From the NCBI GenBank assembly GCA_022842565.1, contig JALHPH010000092.1, positions 1 through 6,070 of the forward strand: DNA of 6,070 nt, written 5' to 3'. Positions within the stretch are counted from its first letter, which is position 1. Each line of letters opens with the position of its first letter. The notes under the pieces are model-generated. The model saw nothing but the letters and a program-made list of their open reading frames with translations, was not told the origin of the DNA and did no database searches. The DNA is from Fimbriimonadaceae bacterium. GTDB lineage: Bacteria > Armatimonadota > Fimbriimonadia > Fimbriimonadales > Fimbriimonadaceae. A program made the translations under genes and the position numbers. Shown here one piece after another: positions 4,696-6,070 of the stretch.

Positions 4696-5273
4696 GCGGC
4701 TTCCTCCCAATCGGGCAGATAGGTGGTCAGCAGCGCTTGGCGATCGTTCTGCGCATCAATGCGCGACTTCTTCTTGCCCTTTTTCGGCGGATTGATTGGG
4801 ATGCTCTCGGCGACGGGCAAAGGCGATGGCTGGGCCGCAACCGGGCGATTGAAGAGCGCTCGGATGAGGTCGTCCAGTTTGCCCTGCGGAGCGATGCTGG
4901 CGCGGATGGGCAACCCGAGCATGCGTTGCAGAGTGTCGAGCAAATCGATATCGAGCGGATCAGCCAGAACCACCTCCGCAGAATGCGCATGAATCTTCGT
5001 GATCAGCACATGGTAGTGAATCGCGAAATCGAATGGGAGTACGCGCTCCGTCTCGAAGCCATCGGCGAGCACCGCCAGCTGAGCCATAGGGAGCGCGTAT
5101 TGTTCGGCAAGCGCCTCGGCCACTCGGTCTTCGGTGACATAACCCAGTTCCACCAGCACGCGGCCCAGGCGAGAATTCGTTTGCGATTTCACGCGGAGCG
5201 CATGGTCCAGTTGGTTATGATTGAGGTCCCCCTGCGCCAAAAGCCAGTCGCCTAATCTGCGGTAGTCCTGCAT
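4686..5273 (-). CDS. Stand-alone MshEN (GspE/PilB N-terminal) domain protein, probable cyclic di-GMP receptor
   Basis: The 195-residue product carries the MshEN double motif. Residues 6-29 read 'RLGDWLLAQG..' through 'LDHALRVK'; after a 5-residue spacer, residues 35-58 read 'RLGRVLVELG..' through 'VAEALAEQ'. This is the 24-5-24 pattern R-L-G-x-x-L-L-x-x-G...L-x-x-x-L-x-x-Q that binds cyclic di-GMP in MshE-type ATPases. The second copy is near perfect; the first has Lys29 instead of Gln and Asp16 at a hydrophobic position. The rest of the domain follows to about residue 141, including 'YHVLITKI', 'VVLADPLDIDLLDTLQ' and 'LDDLIRALF'. After that come a Pro-rich linker and a basic patch 'PPKKGKKKS' (162-170). 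There is no Walker A, so it is not a secretion ATPase but a lone regulatory domain. It is the first gene of an operon with the MinD/FlhG-like ATPase. ATG at 5273 is chosen because AGGAAGG lies five bases upstream; earlier in-frame TTG (5300) and ATG (5291) lack this. Confidence 0.87.
   Translation of the reverse strand: MQDYRRLGDWLLAQGDLNHNQLDHALRVKSQTNSRLGRVLVELGYVTEDRVAEALAEQYALPMAQLAVLADGFETERVLPFDFAIHYHVLITKIHAHSAEVVLADPLDIDLLDTLQRMLGLPIRASIAPQGKLDDLIRALFNRPVAAQPSPLPVAESIPINPPKKGKKKSRIDAQNDRQALLTTYLPDWEEAACA
4702..4707 (-). promoter_or_regulatory. Shine-Dalgarno of the MinD/FlhG-like gene, inside the upstream gene
   Basis: Read on the - strand, GGAGGA lies six bases before ATG at 4695 and within the last codons of the MshEN gene. 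It decides the start and implies coupled translation. Confidence 0.85.
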
Positions 5274-5278
5274 AGTGC

Positions 5279-5285
5279 CCTTCCT
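5279..5285 (-). promoter_or_regulatory. Shine-Dalgarno of the MshEN-domain gene
   Basis: AGGAAGG on the - strand lies five bases before ATG at 5273 and sets the start over the two in-frame codons further upstream. Confidence 0.8.
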
Positions 5286-5311
5286 ATTCATTGTCGGCAA
5301 CCGGTGGCCGC

Positions 5312-5317
5312 ATCCTA
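5312..5317 (-). promoter_or_regulatory. Possible -10 element for the MshEN/MinD-like operon
   Basis: On the - strand TAGGAT stands 38 bases before the start codon, giving a plausible short leader containing the Shine-Dalgarno. The -35 region (around CAAAAC) is poor, so this is tentative. Confidence 0.25.
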
Positions 5318-5355
5318 AGGCTAGACTCGACCCTGTTTTGACCGCCGATGCGGAG

Positions 5356-5361
5356 TAAACT
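5356..5361 (+). promoter_or_regulatory. Possible -10 element at the dehydrogenase start (leaderless candidate)
   Basis: TAAACT has the TAnnnT form and ends six bases before ATG at 5368. The only Shine-Dalgarno-like bases are GGAG twelve bases away and CAGG two bases away, both badly spaced. TTGACC at 5338-5343 resembles a -35 but is only 12 bases from this box, too close for a standard pair. Confidence 0.3.
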
Positions 5362-5367
5362 CAGGCC

Positions 5368-6070
5368 ATGAAAGTGCTTGTGGCGGACAAGTTTGAGGAT
5401 ATTGGTCTGGAGGGTCTGAAGAACCTGGGGTTGGAGGTCATTTACGAACCCAGTTTGAAGGATGAGGCGCTTCGCGATCGGCTCGCTGATTCGGGTGCCC
5501 ACATCTTGGTGGTGCGCTCCACCAAGGTGACCGCCGAAATGATCGAAGGGGCTCATTTGGGCGTCATTATCCGGGCCGGCGCCGGCTACAACACCATCGA
5601 CGTGCAGGCCGCCAGTAACCGCGGCGTTTACGTTACCAACTGCCCCGGCAAGAACTCCAACGCCGTTGCTGAACTGGCGCTCGGGCTGATGATCAGCTGC
5701 GACCGGCACATCCCCGATAACGTGATCGAGCTGCGTAGCGGGCAGTGGAACAAGAAAAAGTACAGCCAGGCGCGGGGACTCGCCGGGCGAACCCTGGGCC
5801 TTATCGGTCTGGGCATGATCAGCCAAAAGCTGATTCCTGTCGCCAAGGCGCTGGGCATGACCGTTATTGCCTACAGCCGCTGGATGACTCCCGACGTTGC
5901 TGCCGCGCTGGGAATCGGGCGCGCAGGCTCGATTGAGGAAGTGGCCGCGCAAGCCGATTTTGTCTCGGTCCACGTTTCGCTGACTCCAGCTACGAAAGGG
6001 ATGTTGGGCGCCGATTTCTTCAACAAAATGCGCGACGGAGCGGTGTTTGTGAACACGAGCCGCGCCGAAG
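5368..6070 (+). CDS. serA: D-3-phosphoglycerate dehydrogenase-like D-2-hydroxyacid dehydrogenase, 3' end missing
   Basis: The frame is open from ATG at 5368 to the window end (234 codons). It starts 'MKVLVADKFEDIGLEGLKNLG', typical of the substrate domain of phosphoglycerate dehydrogenases, the NAD-dependent first step of serine synthesis. Further family blocks are 'VVRSTKVT' (48-55), 'IRAGAGYNTIDVQAA' (68-82), 'NCPGKNSNAVAELALGLM' (91-108), 'GRTLGLIGLGMISQ' (140-153) and 'FVNTSRAE' (227-234). The catalytic Arg is Arg232; the catalytic Glu and His lie beyond the window. The dinucleotide motif is G147-x-G149-x-x-S152, with Ser in place of the third Gly. The end of the next strand reads 'AYSRW' where NAD-using enzymes usually have an acidic residue. 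It could therefore be another 2-hydroxyacid dehydrogenase or have changed cofactor preference. Whether a C-terminal ACT domain exists cannot be seen. It is divergent from the MshEN operon, with 94 bases between starts. Confidence 0.82.
   Translation, partial: MKVLVADKFEDIGLEGLKNLGLEVIYEPSLKDEALRDRLADSGAHILVVRSTKVTAEMIEGAHLGVIIRAGAGYNTIDVQAASNRGVYVTNCPGKNSNAVAELALGLMISCDRHIPDNVIELRSGQWNKKKYSQARGLAGRTLGLIGLGMISQKLIPVAKALGMTVIAYSRWMTPDVAAALGIGRAGSIEEVAAQADFVSVHVSLTPATKGMLGADFFNKMRDGAVFVNTSRAE

Noticed and set aside
4686..5273. MshEN gene as a truncated remnant of a PilB/GspE ATPase gene.
   Set aside because: There is no leftover ATPase coding sequence downstream. The frame has its own linker and stop, and it overlaps the next gene in a coupled way, so it looks like a complete stand-alone gene.
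5284..5973. Long antisense open frame (229 codons) on the - strand opposite the dehydrogenase gene.
   Set aside because: The + strand frame encodes a clear dehydrogenase through this whole stretch; the antisense product shows no recognisable domain and is His/Gly/Ala rich, as shadow frames in GC-rich DNA tend to be.

Overview
The window looks like a chromosomal segment of a free-living, moderately GC-rich bacterium. The best guess is Armatimonadota (Fimbriimonadia-like). This rests on a PEP-CTERM exported protein with an 'AVPEPATMT...AARRRR' tail, GspG-like prepilins with C-terminal 'EGTxYNxW', and a stand-alone MshEN-domain protein next to a MinD/FlhG-like ATPase. It is inferred from motif style only; no phylogenetic marker gene is present.

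Layout. (1) Positions 1-1162, + strand: the 3' end of plsX followed 11 nt later by an intact fabH, the classic pair that couples phospholipid and fatty-acid initiation. (2) Positions 1193-2585, + strand: three tightly packed, overlapping genes for type IV pilin-like/pseudopilin proteins. The first and third are GspG-like paralogues and the middle one is a shorter, divergent prepilin. (3) Positions 2629-3009, + strand: a small DUF4870 membrane protein. (4) Positions 3010-3190: a non-coding stretch with two palindromes, leading into a PEP-CTERM protein gene (3191-3868) closed by a strong intrinsic terminator. (5) Positions 3928-5273, - strand: a two-gene operon, MshEN-domain protein then MinD/FlhG-like ATPase, converging on that terminator. 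(6) Positions 5368-6070, + strand: the 5' two-thirds of a D-3-phosphoglycerate dehydrogenase-like gene, divergent from the operon and cut by the window end.

How the genes may work together. plsX and fabH supply acyl-phosphate and start fatty-acid elongation. The three prepilins would be minor subunits of a type IV pilus or type II secretion-like machine whose ATPase, peptidase and platform are not in this window. The MshEN/MinD-like pair could control such a machine by binding cyclic di-GMP and positioning it at the membrane, but that link is inference from domain families and proximity. PEP-CTERM proteins are processed by exosortase, which is not encoded here.

No RNA genes, CRISPR arrays, insertion sequences or phage genes were seen. 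The region reads as ordinary core/accessory chromosome. The most interesting points are the orphan MshEN + MinD-like operon, the duplicated prepilin triplet, two candidate leaderless starts, and cofactor-site substitutions in the dehydrogenase.
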